Positions 26,132 through 39,493 are shown, numbered from the stretch's first letter. The stretch: DNA of 64,000 bases from Oncomelania hupensis (GCA_036898135.1 CM072511.1:79178762-79242761), one strand, 5' to 3'. Notes: generated from the sequence alone by a model not told the origin. Numbers and translations are program-made.

Positions 26132-28282
26132 TGTGACGACACGAGTTTTCAGATAGCAGGGAGAATTATACTTTTTACGAAGTTACACTTCTCCGTATAT
26201 AGTGTACATAGAATAGCGTGACCGATTTACTTTTTGCGTATGAAAGTGCAGTTTCGTAAAGTCCGTGCATAACGAAGAAGACAGGGAGTAGGCCAATTTC
26301 CGAATAGGGATACGCGTAATAAAGAATGTGCATACTGACGAGAACTCGACTATTTGCTTGTGGCCGGCGCGGTTTTGGAGGGCAGAGTGGTTTGAGATGC
26401 TGTTGCGAGAGGATCGAATCTAACGAGGCAGCAACCCTGTGACAGAGGTCATTGTAGTGTAGGGTACTGTTGGAAGGGTGTGTTTATTGTTTATATAGCC
26501 ACCCAAGGCCTTATGCCCTCGTCGGGATAAGGATGTTTAGAATTCGAGAGGAAGGATATTAACTACCATTTGTCAACGAATGTAGAGTTATATGCTTAAG
26601 GTGTGTGTCGTTCTCGATTGAACACCCACCAAGACTTAGTGTCTGTGACAGAGCTAAGGTGACCTCATCCTCAATTATAAGTGTTATTTGGAAAGTGAAA
26701 TAACCAGCAATAGCAAGACAAAGTGACTCTCAAAAGACTAACCAATTGTATTTGTGACAGTGCTGTGTTGTGTTGTGGTGTTGGGGGGAAAGGTGTGTCA
26801 CAAGCCGAGGCCTAAAAGGTGAGCAAATCCTGTTAGTTAATTCCTTAGTGGCGCACTCCGAGAACTGCGTACGTGTATGAGTGGTGATGAGTGTGGGGAA
26901 GGGGATGTATTTTAGGATGTATAATGAATTTTGTTGATTTTATATGATTTTCTTATGATTTTCTTATTGTATATGTGATGGGGAAATGTCGTTGCTGTTG
27001 TTGTTATAAAAGTGGGTCAAAGGCGACAATGGGGAATATAGAGAGGGAGAGAGAGAGTGGGGGTGTATGTATGGAGAGAGCGATAGAATGTATTATACTG
27101 AACAAAGATGAAGCGATGATTATGAAGCAAGCATGTTTACAGTATGGTACGGCAAGATAGTATGAAAGAAGGGAGATAATCGTGATGTGTTATAATTGTT
27201 GGGGGTGACGGAGATGATGAAGGGAGGCGGAATGAATCAGGACTGTGTGATTGAAGTGTGGTTGCAATAATTATGTACATTTATATAAATGTTTGTGTTT
27301 ATAGAAGATGTGAATTATTAAGCATCAAAGGTTGATTTATATTATTGAAATGTGTGTATAGCATCTTGTATTATTATCATAGTATTCACATACAGGTCAA
27401 GATGGTGGACGGAGGACGGCGTGTTATATTATATTATATAGTGTTTATTGTTGTAAGCAGGCTGTTAAGACTGTGTATATGCTTACAGGTGTGGGCGATT
27501 ACTTCTACGTGTTACTTCTACCGATTACTTCTACGTGTTACTTCTACCGATTACTTCTACGTATTACTTCTACGCATTATTTCAATGCTGTTGCTTCTGA
27601 TGTTGCTTCTTATGCTGTACTTATGTTGCTGTTGTTGACGCTGATGGGTTTCTAGTCAGCCTGGGGTGTGCCTTTGCCTCTACAGCCGAGAGGTGTTGTG
27701 GTGATCTCTGCCACTGCTGCAGGTTTTGCCTATGTATCGAGGCAACACTATTACAGGAGGTTTTCATACCTAATTCATGCACACACAGACTCACACTGCA
27801 TCACACCTAAAAACATATTCATTTAGTTAGAAGAATCATCCGCTTATTGTGAAAAAGACTGTTTAGCTCTCTGAGCTACTTGACAAGAACATTGAGACAT
27901 TGCTTCTGTGCCACAGCTTCGCCTAGAGAATAATTTATGAGTAAAGATTCAAACGCCATTGCTTATTATTTGAAGATTTACATTTTGAATTGATTTATTG
28001 ATTGTGATTTTGTTGTACACATTTTGTAAAGAAACTGTTGCTGTTTGGTTCTATTTGGGGTTTGTTACAAGGGGAGGTAATTGTTAGTTAGTATTGGGAC
28101 GGGGGTCTATTTAGGGGTTGAGGGAAGGTTAGTTCCCATTTGTCCTGTGTTTGTATGTTGATTGTAGAATAAAAGAGTGTGATTGTATTCTGGCATTTTG
28201 TGTTAGTTTATTTTGTTTGAGTTTTATCCTATGCACTCGTTGTATGTGCTGACGTCACAGAACCCGCTCGGGGGACGTGACA
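26132..28282 (+). mobile_element. solo LTR, family B, about 2.15 kb
   Basis: The block starts TGTGACGACACGAG and ends GGGGACGTGACA (TG...CA), with CACAC directly on both sides (26127-26131 and 28283-28287), the size of a typical 5-bp LTR target duplication. An AATAAA at 28168-28173, about 115 nt before the end, fits a polyadenylation signal and gives + orientation. A 26-bp tandem repeat with GATTACTTCTACGTG units lies inside (27497-27580). Its sequence is not alignable by eye with family A. No internal domain adjoins it. Because CACAC is simple sequence, the duplication alone is weak evidence. An unrelated intergenic segment is the alternative. Confidence 0.6.
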
Positions 28283-28388
28283 CACACTACCAATCCCATG
28301 TTAAGCTAAAAAAACAATACTGCCTTTGGCAAAGTAACATCATTTTGCATACACTGACGAATCAATCAAATCACAATGGGTTAAAGCA

Positions 28389-28610
28389 ATGAAGGAGCTG
28401 GGGGTTTTTCTCTCTCAGCATGCCTGTGTCAGAAAGCTGACAAACAGGGTGATAAGAACGACACCCGGTCATATCTCTGCAGCATCCCATCCGTATTTAG
28501 CACGCAGCAACACTTGCTCCCGTCAAAACCATTCGCCAAATGCGCCGACATCTTTCCAAATAAAAGAAGCAAGACCTGTTGTTGTTTGTGTTTTTATTTT
28601 TTTTGCTTGA
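28389..28610 (+). CDS. weak candidate ORF, 73 codons
   Basis: A pyrimidine-rich tract ending CTCTCTCAG lies just inside the frame, which then reads HACVRKLTNRVIRTTPGHIS with natural-looking composition. It ends in a hydrophobic tail and stop. It could be a terminal exon starting at the AG (about 28419) rather than at the ATG. No family recognised. Confidence 0.2.
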   Translation: MKELGVFLSQHACVRKLTNRVIRTTPGHISAASHPYLARSNTCSRQNHSPNAPTSFQIKEARPVVVCVFIFFA

Positions 28611-28710
28611 TGCTCTACTCTCCATCGATAACGAATGTATCGGAGTTTGGAATATGTCAGGATGAATGACCAATACGATTACACATATTAGCTTTCGTGA
28701 CGAGAAGAGG

Positions 28711-29053
28711 TGAGGAAGAGGAAGAAGAGGAGGAGGAGAAGAAGAAGAAGAAGAAGAAGAAGATGAAGAAGAAGAGGAATAAGAAAGACGCAACGACGTT
28801 GTTGTTGTTGTTGTTGTTGTTGTTGATGATGATGGTGATGATGATGATGATGATGAAACAGCATGAGAGAGGAGAAGAAGAGAGAGATGCAGAGAGAGAG
28901 AGAGAGGACAGAAGAAGAAGAAGAAGAAGAAGAAGAAGAAGAAGAAGAAGAAGAAGAAGAAGAAGAAGAAGAAGAAGAGCGAAACAGAAACAGCCAGCCA
29001 GAGATGAAATAGCAAAAATATAAGGCAAAGTCGGACACATACACATACACAAC

Positions 29054-29104
<51 letters not shown>
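28711..29104. repeat. cluster of trinucleotide and (GA)n arrays
   Basis: In order: GAA/GAG (28711-28780), GTT (28798-28824), GAT (28825-28855), GAA (28910-28978) and pure GA (29056-29104). Long minus-strand Ser/Leu/Phe/His frames across it are artefacts. Confidence 0.95.
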
Positions 29105-29108
<4 letters not shown>

Positions 29109-30227
29109 AGAGAGTGAAAGAGAGATGGGGGTGGGGGAGGAGTGAGGAGGATAGAGAAAGGACAACAGAGGGAAGACGAAGAGCCAGACAAAGGCAAACA
29201 TGACGGCTGCTGCGGGTAATATAACAAAGGGGAAGTCGAAATAAATAAATAGCCTGTGATGTATATATCTCCCACACTAGCTGGCAATGGCGTACAGTGT
29301 GGAAGCTTTCGACCGCGTATGATAAAAGAGCATACCTCAGACGTATGAACGGAAGAAGAAAGCGTAAATTACCAAACAACAGAAAGAAACAAATGGGAGC
29401 CATAGGAAAAAGAAAAGGCTGCGCTTTCTAGGCTTCGAAGATCATGGACCTTTCTCTGCTTCATGGACGGCTGACTATAGGCTTGGGGGAGTATGAGCAT
29501 GATAATGATAATTTAGCCTAGTGCTAGAGAGTGAACAACTATATTATAAAATAAAAATGATAAAAGACGCGAGTGTAAAATATTATATGTAGGTAGACAT
29601 GAAAGTTTAAAAATAACAAAATGTAGGACTATGAGAAGGAGGAGGCGGGGGAGGTACAGATATGAACGTTTACACTGCAATACCGAATGGAAGGAGGGGC
29701 GAGTACAATGTAGTATAAGAAGACGAACAAGAACAAGAGATGGAGGTTGAGAAGAAGATAGAGCACAGTTGATTTCACTGCAATGGAGAGGTCTTTGTTG
29801 CTGTTGATAACGATGATGATAATTATGATGATGAGGAGGAGGAGGAATGGAAGGAGAGGGGGGAAGAGAGGAAGAGAATAAGGAGGAAGAGGCAAGTGAA
29901 TGTAAGAAGATCATAGTGATGACTACTACGACCAAAGTTCTGTAACAAACTGAATGTTCACAAAACTCAGTTACAACAAATTAATGACACAACAACAAAT
30001 AAATAAATAAATACATTTTAGAACTATTCTAACCGTAGAATTTGTGTTTTTCCGGCTGTTTAAACAACAAAACAAAACCAAAAGTTTCCCAACTCATAGC
30101 GCGGGTACGGGGATGGAGGATGGGAGGTAGACCGTACACAATAGTTTTCTGTAAGATGCCATTCTTCAGCGCTCGCTTGTCAGCTGCTGCCGTCTGTTGC
30201 TAGTGTTTTATGACTCTTTGTTCCTTG
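29105..30227. other. intergenic, A/G-rich in part
   Basis: GGA-rich near 29640-29660 and 29835-29890. No supported gene. Confidence 0.45.
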
Positions 30228-30230
30228 TTA

Positions 30231-31250
30231 TTCATCCCCGACACCTAGATACAGACAGATCTGAAGGTCTTGTCTAACCCAGGCTGCTATATTAGAATTC
30301 CTGACGCCACATGCCTCCCCGTTCTCTTCTTCTAGTCTTTTTATTACCTTGTCTTTTGATACATAGTTTCTTCCCTTTATTTTGATATATTCGCGCCTTT
30401 CTTTCTTTTCACATCTTCTTATCTTTTTCATAATTTTCGTTTTCCTTCCTTTTTGTTTTTTTACATTCATGTTTTTTATTTCCGTGCCTAGATTCTTTTT
30501 CACCCGTCTTTTTACTAGCAGTCTTTTCGCTGGTTCTCTCAAGCATCTGATAAGCGAAACAAGACATCTTTTGTCTTTATAGTATCGTATCTTGTAGTCC
30601 TGACACTTGTTCAATAGATTATGCTGTACCTTTGTAATGCTGTAGAACGTCTATATTATTCTGATTCCAATCTTTTAGTAGCCAGTAGTACTTGGACAAG
30701 CAGTCTTGTCCGAAGAAATATAAGGGACTGGCATCAACTTTTTAAAACAAAAGTTCAAAAATCAATGTAGCGGAAAGGGAGGCGACTGGTTCAGGCTTGG
30801 GCGAGAAGTTGTCCACCTTGAATTTCTTGGTTAGACTAGCCTTGGGTGGCTTCTGCTTGGTTAGACTAGCCTTGCGTGGCTTCTGCTGTGTAGAATCCTT
30901 TGGGGATGCCATTTGGGTTATGCAGGACAAGGCGACACGACATTTGTTCTCCCCGGCCGACCATTCGTCTTCTGCTTTGGGTAGTGAGCGGGGACTACAT
31001 TGACGGCAGTCATTTTATTCAAGTCGGTGGCAGCGACTTTGCAGAAGAGTGTTGTGGCACTAGTCGCCGTCAACCTGTTTACTACCAACCACGCGTCATC
31101 GCCTTGCAGGACAAATATTTTTATGTCCCTCTTATGAGGGATAAAATGAAAATAACAGCTCGGATTGGGCCGTTTTCTCAAGGTGGTAGCCGAGAGACGA
31201 GAGTCAAATGCTCCGCTCGGCTACATCAAGTTCTGTGATTACAGGAGGAG
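30231..31250 (-). pseudogene. coding-like relic, protein not recognised
   Basis: On the minus strand several adjoining stretches read like protein in shifting frames. One, about 31010-30740, has CRVALSCITQMASPKDSTQQ then two in-frame 10-residue repeats of the type KPxKASLTKQ (a 30-bp tandem duplication, 30826-30885). Another, about 30745-30600, has FFGQDCLSKYYWLLKDWNQ. A Lys/Arg-rich 128-codon frame occupies 30231-30614. They are separated by stops and frame changes, so this is either a decayed gene or retroelement or several exons of a gene. I cannot name a family. The coding interpretation rests on composition and the in-frame duplication only. Confidence 0.3.
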
Positions 31251-32411
31251 ACGAATTAGTATATTTGAGTACTGAAGTTTTATAGTCAGGTTTTCCATAA
31301 CAACTTTATACAAGAGTTACAAGTACTGTCAAGCTACTAGATTGGACCTCAGGAGAAATATAACTTTTCAAATTCTGTTGTTGCTAACTTATATGAAAGA
31401 AGGCATGTGCCTAGCCGCCTTCCAAACGCAAAGGAACATGATAAAACAATTAAGTCTTCTTTAGCGCACTTACTGGCCCAATCAGAGAAGCTCAAAGCAC
31501 GAGCCAGTGAGATCTATACATGGCCAAAATAGTGTTCCGAAGTAGCGATATTTTACCCAAGAAAAAGACAATATTGTAAGTTATATTTCTATAAAACATA
31601 TATGTGTTTGCTTTTCGATCAATGAGGCTGTCATCTGAAGCATCACAACTAGATGCGGAACTCCATGGTCTCCCGAGACCGACGTATACCTATTACTACT
31701 ACCGAGTCATCAACTATAATTTTTAAGCTAAATCAATACTGAAGCGAAAGCAGACGATTATTTTCTCTCTCATTTATTGTGCAGTAATACCACCGTAGAC
31801 TTGTATACATAAGACAATTTATGTTGCATCTAAATATATAAATAGAAACACATATTCATGTCGCTGATTTATAAAGCCTGCAAGTGTGAAATACGAGAAA
31901 GTATGATTCATAGTACTCTTATACATAAGTCTGTCTGGGTTATTTCACAAATAACGGAAATGATGTCCGAGGTTTGGACGTACTTCAACGACAATATTCT
32001 TTCTTGCGTTAAGGTTTCCGAATGTTTTAACAGACCACACTTATTTTGAATGACACAAAAATTAATTAATTAACAAACAGGCAAACAATACATCAAGAAT
32101 AATACGCTATATAATATAGACATCTCTGAATATAGGATAATCGATCCTTGCAAATAGTGAAGATTGGCTCCATCGAAATACTACTAAAGATCAAGATCAA
32201 GATAGTTTACCTCAAAGTAGCTTCCCTGTCCATAAATTCAATGAATATGTGCGTAATTTGTCAACCATGCTGAATACACATCGAACACGTATATAAATTA
32301 TATAATAATATATTAAATCTGAACAATATCATCAACATCATCGTTGTGGTTTCATACCTTATGAAGTTTCCCGTATTACAATCCTAAATAACTTCAAATG
32401 TCTAGCTAGAA
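31251..32411. other. AT-rich unique sequence
   Basis: No supported gene, repeat or regulatory signal seen. Confidence 0.45.
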
Positions 32412-32794
<383 letters not shown>

Positions 32795-33213
32795 AGACTT
32801 CATAATATATAAATATCTGGAACAGAGAATTGTAGGGAAAGAATCGTCTTTTCTGATTCATTGTATTTAGACGATAGTTGTAATTCTCCAAGACACTTCT
32901 GAATAATGGAATTCCCATCCCATTCACTGGACAGACCCAACCAGAAGAATATATATAAAAGACTGGTAATATAGAACGAATCAGAAGCGTGTATGTACAC
33001 ATCATCATCGTCCTCGTCGTCATTTTTGTCATTATCAGTAGTAGCAGCAGCATCACCATTCCCACCATCATCAAAAGACTACCGAAACCACCATATCTGT
33101 AGCAGTAGCAGCAAAGCCATCATATTAGCCCCACTCGTCGTCATCATCCTCACCGTCGTCGTCGTCATTTAAAATCACTTTGTAAACAGACCTGAAATAA
33201 ACTGACGGGACTT

Positions 33214-33214
33214 T

Positions 33215-33286
<72 letters not shown>

Positions 33287-33310
33287 GTCGTCGTCGTCGT
33301 CTTCGTCGTG
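33214..33310. repeat. (ATC)n then (GTC)n microsatellite
   Basis: ATC to about 33287 and then GTC to about 33310. The upstream 33000-33170 is also rich in short ATC/GTC/AGC runs. Confidence 0.95.
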
Positions 33311-33474
33311 TTTTCACAGCGCAGTACTGGTAAATTGGAGCAAAAACACACCCAAAAAAAAAGTATCCGGTCAGCAATTACCTTCAATACAATACTATAA
33401 TATTAGCAGTACAAAGATTTTATAATCTACTAAGTATACAGTCTACTTGTCGCATCAGATCAGCGGCCGGGGTT

Positions 33475-33762
33475 ATGAGCGCGACGTCCAGTCTCGCGAA
33501 AAGCCCCGCGATTACTGCAGTCGCCGGAAACGATAGTCGCTCAAACACAGTCGTGGCATCCCCCTCGACTAGCGGGCGTCAAGGCACACAAACTATGCAT
33601 TCTACCTACCTGTTGTTGGATATCTGTGCGCGAGTGTGTGTTTGTGTGTTTTGTTTGCTGACGGCACACACCTGTGCCGTGAATTATGTTTTGTGGAATG
33701 TCTCAATTGTTTTCATTGTTTTTATCGCTGCATTCACCGACGCGCAAGGCAAATTCTTGTAA
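33475..33762 (+). CDS. weak candidate ORF, small membrane-type protein
   Basis: An ATG in a GC-rich patch opens 95 codons. The first 40 are Ser/Thr/Ala-rich (MSATSSLAKSPAITAVAG). Hydrophobic segments follow (about residues 46-64 and 69-88), then a stop. The part after residue 50 overlaps a TG-rich tract, which lowers its value. No family recognised and no splice signals noted. Confidence 0.2.
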   Translation: MSATSSLAKSPAITAVAGNDSRSNTVVASPSTSGRQGTQTMHSTYLLLDICARVCVCVFCLLTAHTCAVNYVLWNVSIVFIVFIAAFTDAQGKFL

Positions 33763-33901
33763 CATTTAAAGCGAATAAGCGTTTTATGTCTTATGTCCAT
33801 TTCTTTTTTTCCCAAGTCGAATATCAAATATTTTTCAACAAGCTTTCAATAAGAAAATCAATCAATTTTTTGTCCCCATAAAGCTGTACTTATTTTTTTT
33901 G

Positions 33902-33903
<2 letters not shown>

Positions 33904-33995
<92 letters not shown>
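33904..33995. repeat. (TC)n microsatellite, about 92 bp
   Basis: Pure dinucleotide. Confidence 0.98.
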
Positions 33996-34000
<5 letters not shown>

Positions 34001-35424
34001 CTAGATAAATCTGATTAGTTATAGGCTTTAAAATGAGCCTTTGCACTAGCAATGTGTATGTCTTGTACTTCCAAAAACTAGGACCTCAAAGGCTGACACT
34101 TTTTTGGGCACAGCCAAGGGAATTTTTAAACACTGTAATTTATGAGTAAATAATTAAAATTACAAATATTACTTTAATGTAAAGAAATTTAAAAAAATTA
34201 AAATTAGTTAGCAATCAACCTAACCAAAAACAACACACACACAGACACACACACACACACACACGCACATGGTTCCTTCCATATTATTTTCAGCAAAATC
34301 AAAATTGAAAGTAGGCGGAAGCCACGGGGCGCTGGGATTGATCGCACGAATAGTGCTAAAAATGGAACAGGTTGAGTGACTTCCAAGTCGCACGTTCATA
34401 CCCCGTACCCAGAAGGCGCCACGGCACAGCTCGGTTGATTTGATAGGCTTCGGAACTGGACGTCGTCCGACTATTGGTAGCGTTTTTCATAACCCCGGCC
34501 CCAAAATTGTTTATGCACTGCTTGAACTCCCTCGCAAGTCAAGTGGTTTGTACACTCCTGTCTGTTTTCTGGGATCACTTATTCTGGGTTCCTAAACCTC
34601 TGTGCGGGTATATAGGTGCACATCAAGTAATTACTTACTTTCTGCCACAATATTGCCTTGTTAGGCCGCATCTCCCGCTCTGATAGAAGATAGACGAAGA
34701 TGAGAAAACAGACTTTCCACACCCAGCTTGAACAAATTCGTTGATACAGCGTGAAGACAACAGGTAATGGTGCTGTATGATGGCAAGCTGCTGTCATAGT
34801 CCGTAAGATAAAAGAGTTATTATTTTATATCTTCCCTCCCAACAAATCCCCCATCTTTCTCTCCCTCTCTCTCTCTCTTTTCTCTCCCTCTCTCTTTCCC
34901 TCTCTCTCTTTCTCTCTCTCCATATCTCTCTCTCTTTCTCCCTCTCTCTCTAATTTCTCTCTGTCAGTACGCACCTTATCTCTTTATGTCTGTCTGTCTC
35001 TCTCTTTTTCAACCACCTAACCCAACCACAAACAAAGAGTAGGAATGTTCACAGCCTTTATGTTGTTTACAGATCAGCTGAGTGGCTCTTAACACAATCT
35101 CAAGTTTTGCAACACAGTTCCATTTCCTCTCAGGTTTTTTTTCTTGTTTGGTCTATCCGAGAGAGAGAGAGTGAATGAGAGAGCGCACGCGCCTGTGTAT
35201 GTATGTGTGTGAGTGTGTGTGTGTGTGTATTAGTGTCTGGAAATACACTTTGTTTTCTTTTGTTTTTTCATGTTTGTCCCTAGTTCCTTATTTGTAGATC
35301 TCCGTCGCAATGACCATTGCCTTTATTAGATTCTCGCACCTAGGACTTATCTTGAAATACTTTAAAATAAGGAGGAACCTCAACGAGCTAAATGTTAGTC
35401 GGTCTGCCGGTCTGTCCATTGGAA
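33996..35424. other. intergenic with CA and CT tracts
   Basis: CA tract at 34232-34265, CT-rich 34858-35010, GA/GT mix 35160-35230. No supported gene. Confidence 0.45.
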
Positions 35425-35800
35425 GCCATATTTCAAGAACCACTAACCGGATTTTAACCAAACTTGTTAGGAACACTACCTACGTTAGTGACCTGCTTCT
35501 CATGCCATCATATTTACCATACAGCAAAGGTCAAGGTCACTGAAGTATTTTCTTGCTAAATACGTTTTGCTCAATATTTCGAAAACGGCTGAAGCGATTT
35601 GGTAAAGGTTTGCTTACAGGTACTACAGATCATGGGCCACCCTTCATTAGCAGTCCGGTTGTCCGTCAGTCGGGTGGTCCGTCGCTCCAAATTTCATATT
35701 TTTTTTGTACAAAACACGCTTTTTGCCTTATCTCAAGAACAACTGAACCGAAATTCATCATTTTTACTTTTGCCGATACAATAACTACTGCTAAGCATGA
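35425..35800 (+). repeat. degenerate ~150-bp periodic repeat, three units
   Basis: A motif of the form TATTTCAAGAACCACTAACC followed by a T/A-rich AAACTTG-like block recurs near 35430, 35575 and 35732. The spacing suggests diverged tandem units. Assigned by eye. Confidence 0.45.
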
Positions 35801-35892
35801 GAAATCGTTCTTATTTGTAATATCTTACACGTTTTTCTTAGGCTTCGCGCTTTGAGCCTGAATGATTTGGGGTAAGGCGCGTATAGCATCCT

Positions 35893-35894
<2 letters not shown>

Positions 35895-35931
<37 letters not shown>

Positions 35932-35946
35932 TATTATTATTATTAT
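35895..35946. repeat. (ATT)n microsatellite
   Basis: Trinucleotide run with a single-base slip near 35930. Confidence 0.95.
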
Positions 35947-37498
35947 AAAGCCGAGTCACAACCCCGTTAAGAAGGTTAACAATTCGTATTTTTCGGCTAA
36001 GTGCGCGAGTATCTGGAAATACATTTGAATTGCTTGCCATCTTGTATCGTCTTTCTTACTTCCTTGCACCAAGTACTTCTTTAGTTTCCTTGTTTTTTTT
36101 TTCTTTTTTTTTCGTTTTTATTGTACAAGGCTGTCCCATCTACTTTGCTTACTGCCTGATTAACTGTGGATCTTGACAACTGTGTTTATGTGTCAGTGAA
36201 CCATTTGCTAAAAGCTTCGGCCATCTGATAACGCCGCTTTGAATACTTTCTCTAAGGAGACGGTCTGGGGAACTCCGTAAAGTTTGCAAGGGGCCGAGGT
36301 TTCTAACTCGAGGTTTGAGCTGCAGGGACCAGCAGCCTCGACGTAATTTAGCATACAAACAAGCCGGCAGTATTAAAGGATTACGACGCACATCTTTTTC
36401 CAGTTTACAATAAGTGATGCTGTACCGGGAAAAAATATAAGATAAAAGAAACAAATACTATTTTAAAAGTACAGTTTTTATGTAAACCGATTTATTGATT
36501 AGTTTATGTGTCAATGTTATACTAAAAAAACACACAACTGCAACCTCTACGAAAGTTGTTGTTGTTGTTACATCAAGTTTTATTCATCAGATTAACATAA
36601 GTTGTACTGATGTAACATAAACAAATTTACAAAATATACCATGCGCACATCATAGATATTTTCCAAATTAATTAATTAATTAATCAAACTATAGAAATCA
36701 TCATACTACTGTCATACACATACACTTCCCTTGTAACAATTAGTTGACAAAAACAACATTCAACTTCACCTGTGAAGAACGAAATACTTATAAACTGCAT
36801 TTTGCGTCTTACAGAAAGTTGAAGTTAGGCCTCCAGGCCCTTACCCCCTCCCCCACTCCCCATAAAGAAACTAAAAGAAAAATGTCAAAAGAATCAATCA
36901 AAATTAAAACAAATTCATAAATAACTCCCCCCACCTCCCTTCCATAAAAAAATAATTAAATAACACAATCATATTTATTGAAACTAATAATGCTTAATTA
37001 AATAAATTAGGTACAAAGAATAAAATGACAATTGCTAGACTAAGTGTTAGAAGTTATTTAGAAATTTATTTTAAAAAGTGTAAATAGTAGGAAACAGGGT
37101 TTGTAATGGGCTGGAGTTTTAAAAAAAGAGGAAATTGGCTGGGTCCAGGGGCCGCCCAGGCGCTGGTAGAGAGTGCAGGGGAATGCCCCTTCCCCCCACC
37201 CTCCCCACCACACTTCCATCCCTTTCTCCCCCGCTTTCTTCTCACAAAATCCCTCACCCCCACGGCGATTACGAATTGTTATATTTTAAAGGTACATTTT
37301 TTTTAATTACCAAAAACATAACATAGTGAAGGAAAGGCTAGCTTGCTTACACACAACTGAACTCTTGAAGTGGCCTGTCTTTATCGATGCATAGCTTACA
37401 GTTATTATCCGCAAACAAAGTCCACTTACAAATGTAAGTTTAAACACACATTGGTGCCTAACTTGCAATCCCTATGCATCAATAAAGTCCAAATTTAG
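35947..37498. other. AT-rich, C-rich patch at 37175-37265
   Basis: No supported gene. A good minus-strand acceptor-like tract (TTCGTTCTTCACAG) lies near 36775 but leads into only a nine-codon frame. Confidence 0.4.
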
Positions 37499-37879
37499 TT
37501 AAAACTTTGTCATATTTGCTGATGCACAACCCACATTTTGAAACAGTGTTTTTACAGGCAATAGTTTAGTTGGTATGTTTGAAGAATTTGGAGAAATTGG
37601 TGTGTTTGTGACTGCAGTATCCCTAAACAGGTTTTTGAGGTGCTTTACCAACACTGAATGCTGGATGCAGCACACTGGCTTCACAGATTGTGCATCAGCA
37701 ACATTGGCTGAAGATTGGGTGCTGCATACTTGCCTCACAGTTCCATGAGCCTGCTTAGCTTTTTTAGCCTCAGACAGCAAGTTCTCCATTGCTTGTATTT
37801 GATTTTCGACTGGCAAACTGTACACAAGGCTGTTACATTTATTGAGATCTTCCTCAAATGTAATCCTAGTCGTTGTCAT
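37499..37879 (-). CDS. candidate coding exon/ORF adjoining LTR insertion
   Basis: A 126-codon minus-strand frame of natural, non-repetitive composition. It includes ITFEEDLNKCNSLVYSLPV and then AMENLLSEAKKAKQAHGTV, and ends CASANMTKF. The ATG at 37879 lies inside the solo LTR (37874-39383), so the original frame entered from the other side of the insertion. Codons from 37873 down are host sequence. Four to six cysteines occur in the middle, with no recognisable finger pattern. The family is unknown. It could be an exon of a host gene interrupted by the LTR, or a relic of an older element. Confidence 0.35.
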   Translation of the reverse strand: MTTTRITFEEDLNKCNSLVYSLPVENQIQAMENLLSEAKKAKQAHGTVRQVCSTQSSANVADAQSVKPVCCIQHSVLVKHLKNLFRDTAVTNTPISPNSSNIPTKLLPVKTLFQNVGCASANMTKF

Positions 37880-39383
37880 GAACTGGCTAGTTTTAACTCT
37901 GCTTATTACTATTCAGCCTTGCGTAGTAATTGTAACAGTAGAGAGTCAGTCTATTACACAGCAGCAAGTAAAGTACACACCGCGAGCCCGACCCACGCTG
38001 CGTAGTGAGTCAGCACTTGAGCTTTGAATCGGACCGTTTTAACCAATCAGAAGCAGGCTAAGCGGGTAGAGCCGGTTCTGACTGTGTCAGAGCCTAACAC
38101 AGTTTGAATCAGTCGTGTGTGAGACGAGGTAGAGTCAACATCTCCACAGCTAGAGAAATCTCTTCACTCATAGACCAGGAAGCAGGACTTTAGAATCTTA
38201 GAGTTCTATCAAGTCACCACGGGCCTGAACTTGTCAAACAGGTAAATGAACACCCTTCTGTTTCATCGTGATATATTTATATTATTGTTGAAATTATGTT
38301 TGTGGAATTTGCTATGCATAAATGTGAATTATTAATCCGAATTTGCCGTACCACGTGGAAGAGCCGACCACGAGCCGAAACACGACCGGTTGCGCCGCCA
38401 TGTTGTATCCCGTACGGAACCACTGTTGTTTAACTTATATGTATGTTTGCAGACCAGTGGCTGTACCACTGAATGTTTATAATATTATTAATTCTGTATG
38501 TGTATAGTTAGACACGATTGATATTTATGTATGTATAGGAATTTAGGGTTGAGATTCCAGTGGACCCCGGAAGTAGCAGAATGTTCGTCGCTTATGTATA
38601 GAGATGTGGAGCTATCACTGAGGGCTACTTTGGCTTTCAGTGAGACGCTCTGCACAAACCGATTATTCAGGGTTGTGCAGAATTTCGTCTCTTATATTAC
38701 AGACGAGCAGGCGAGCTATCCTGTGCACCCCACTCCACAGAAACGACTAGTTGGTTGAGGAGATTCTACCGCACAAGTCGGAAAGAGCTACCCGGTAAAA
38801 CACCCTGTCAGACCCCACAGCGTGGCAAGGGAACCCAACTACACAACTACAAAGGTGTACCAGAAGCTACCTCACAGAAGGACTTCGCACGCACCATCTA
38901 GCAGTTAAGTGCAAAAACGAAGGTGCACTTAAACTGATCATAACAGGACCACAGTAGTCCAACTCTTCAGAAACTGTAAAACGGACCACAGTAGTCCAAA
39001 TCTACATGAAATATAATAGCAAGTGCCCGAGGAAGAAATAACAGCTGCCTAGACTATCAGCGATCGAACTATTAGCCGTAACAGAGACTTTTTAAGTTAG
39101 ATTAGTACTTAGAGAATCTTGTATAGAGTAGAAGAAATAAATGTGTGATTTTAACTGTTATCAAGTGGCTGGACTACATATGATTCATAGCCGTGTGAAA
39201 GCTAGTGTGACAGTAATCTTTTACCATTTTCCTATCTATTTCTGTACCCCAACCTTAACACAGAACGAGCTAAACAAATAAATTTATTAAAGTAATTCAT
39301 AGGGTGACTTACTAGCAGTTCCCACCGAATAAACGTGAGGGTCCATAATTCCATTGTGCAGAGCCCATAAACCCCACGTGACA
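37874..39383 (+). mobile_element. solo LTR, family A, younger copy
   Basis: About 1.51 kb, starting TGTCATGAACTGG and ending CCCCACGTGACA, flanked by perfect GTCGT duplications (37869-37873 and 39384-39388). It is collinear with 9157-10649. Near-identical stretches include AAATTATGTTTGTGGAATTT and ATCAAGTGGCTGGACTACAT. AATAAA at 39136-39141 is conserved. The intact duplication indicates a more recent insertion than the 9.2 kb copy. No internal region adjoins it. Confidence 0.85.
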
Positions 39384-39493
39384 GTCGTTCATTACCCATT
39401 TCTTTTTCCATGCATTTTCCACGCCTTTATCATTAACTGCCTCGCCACGCTGAACAATGTGTCGCATCCATTTTACCGGCTACGATTCAGACA

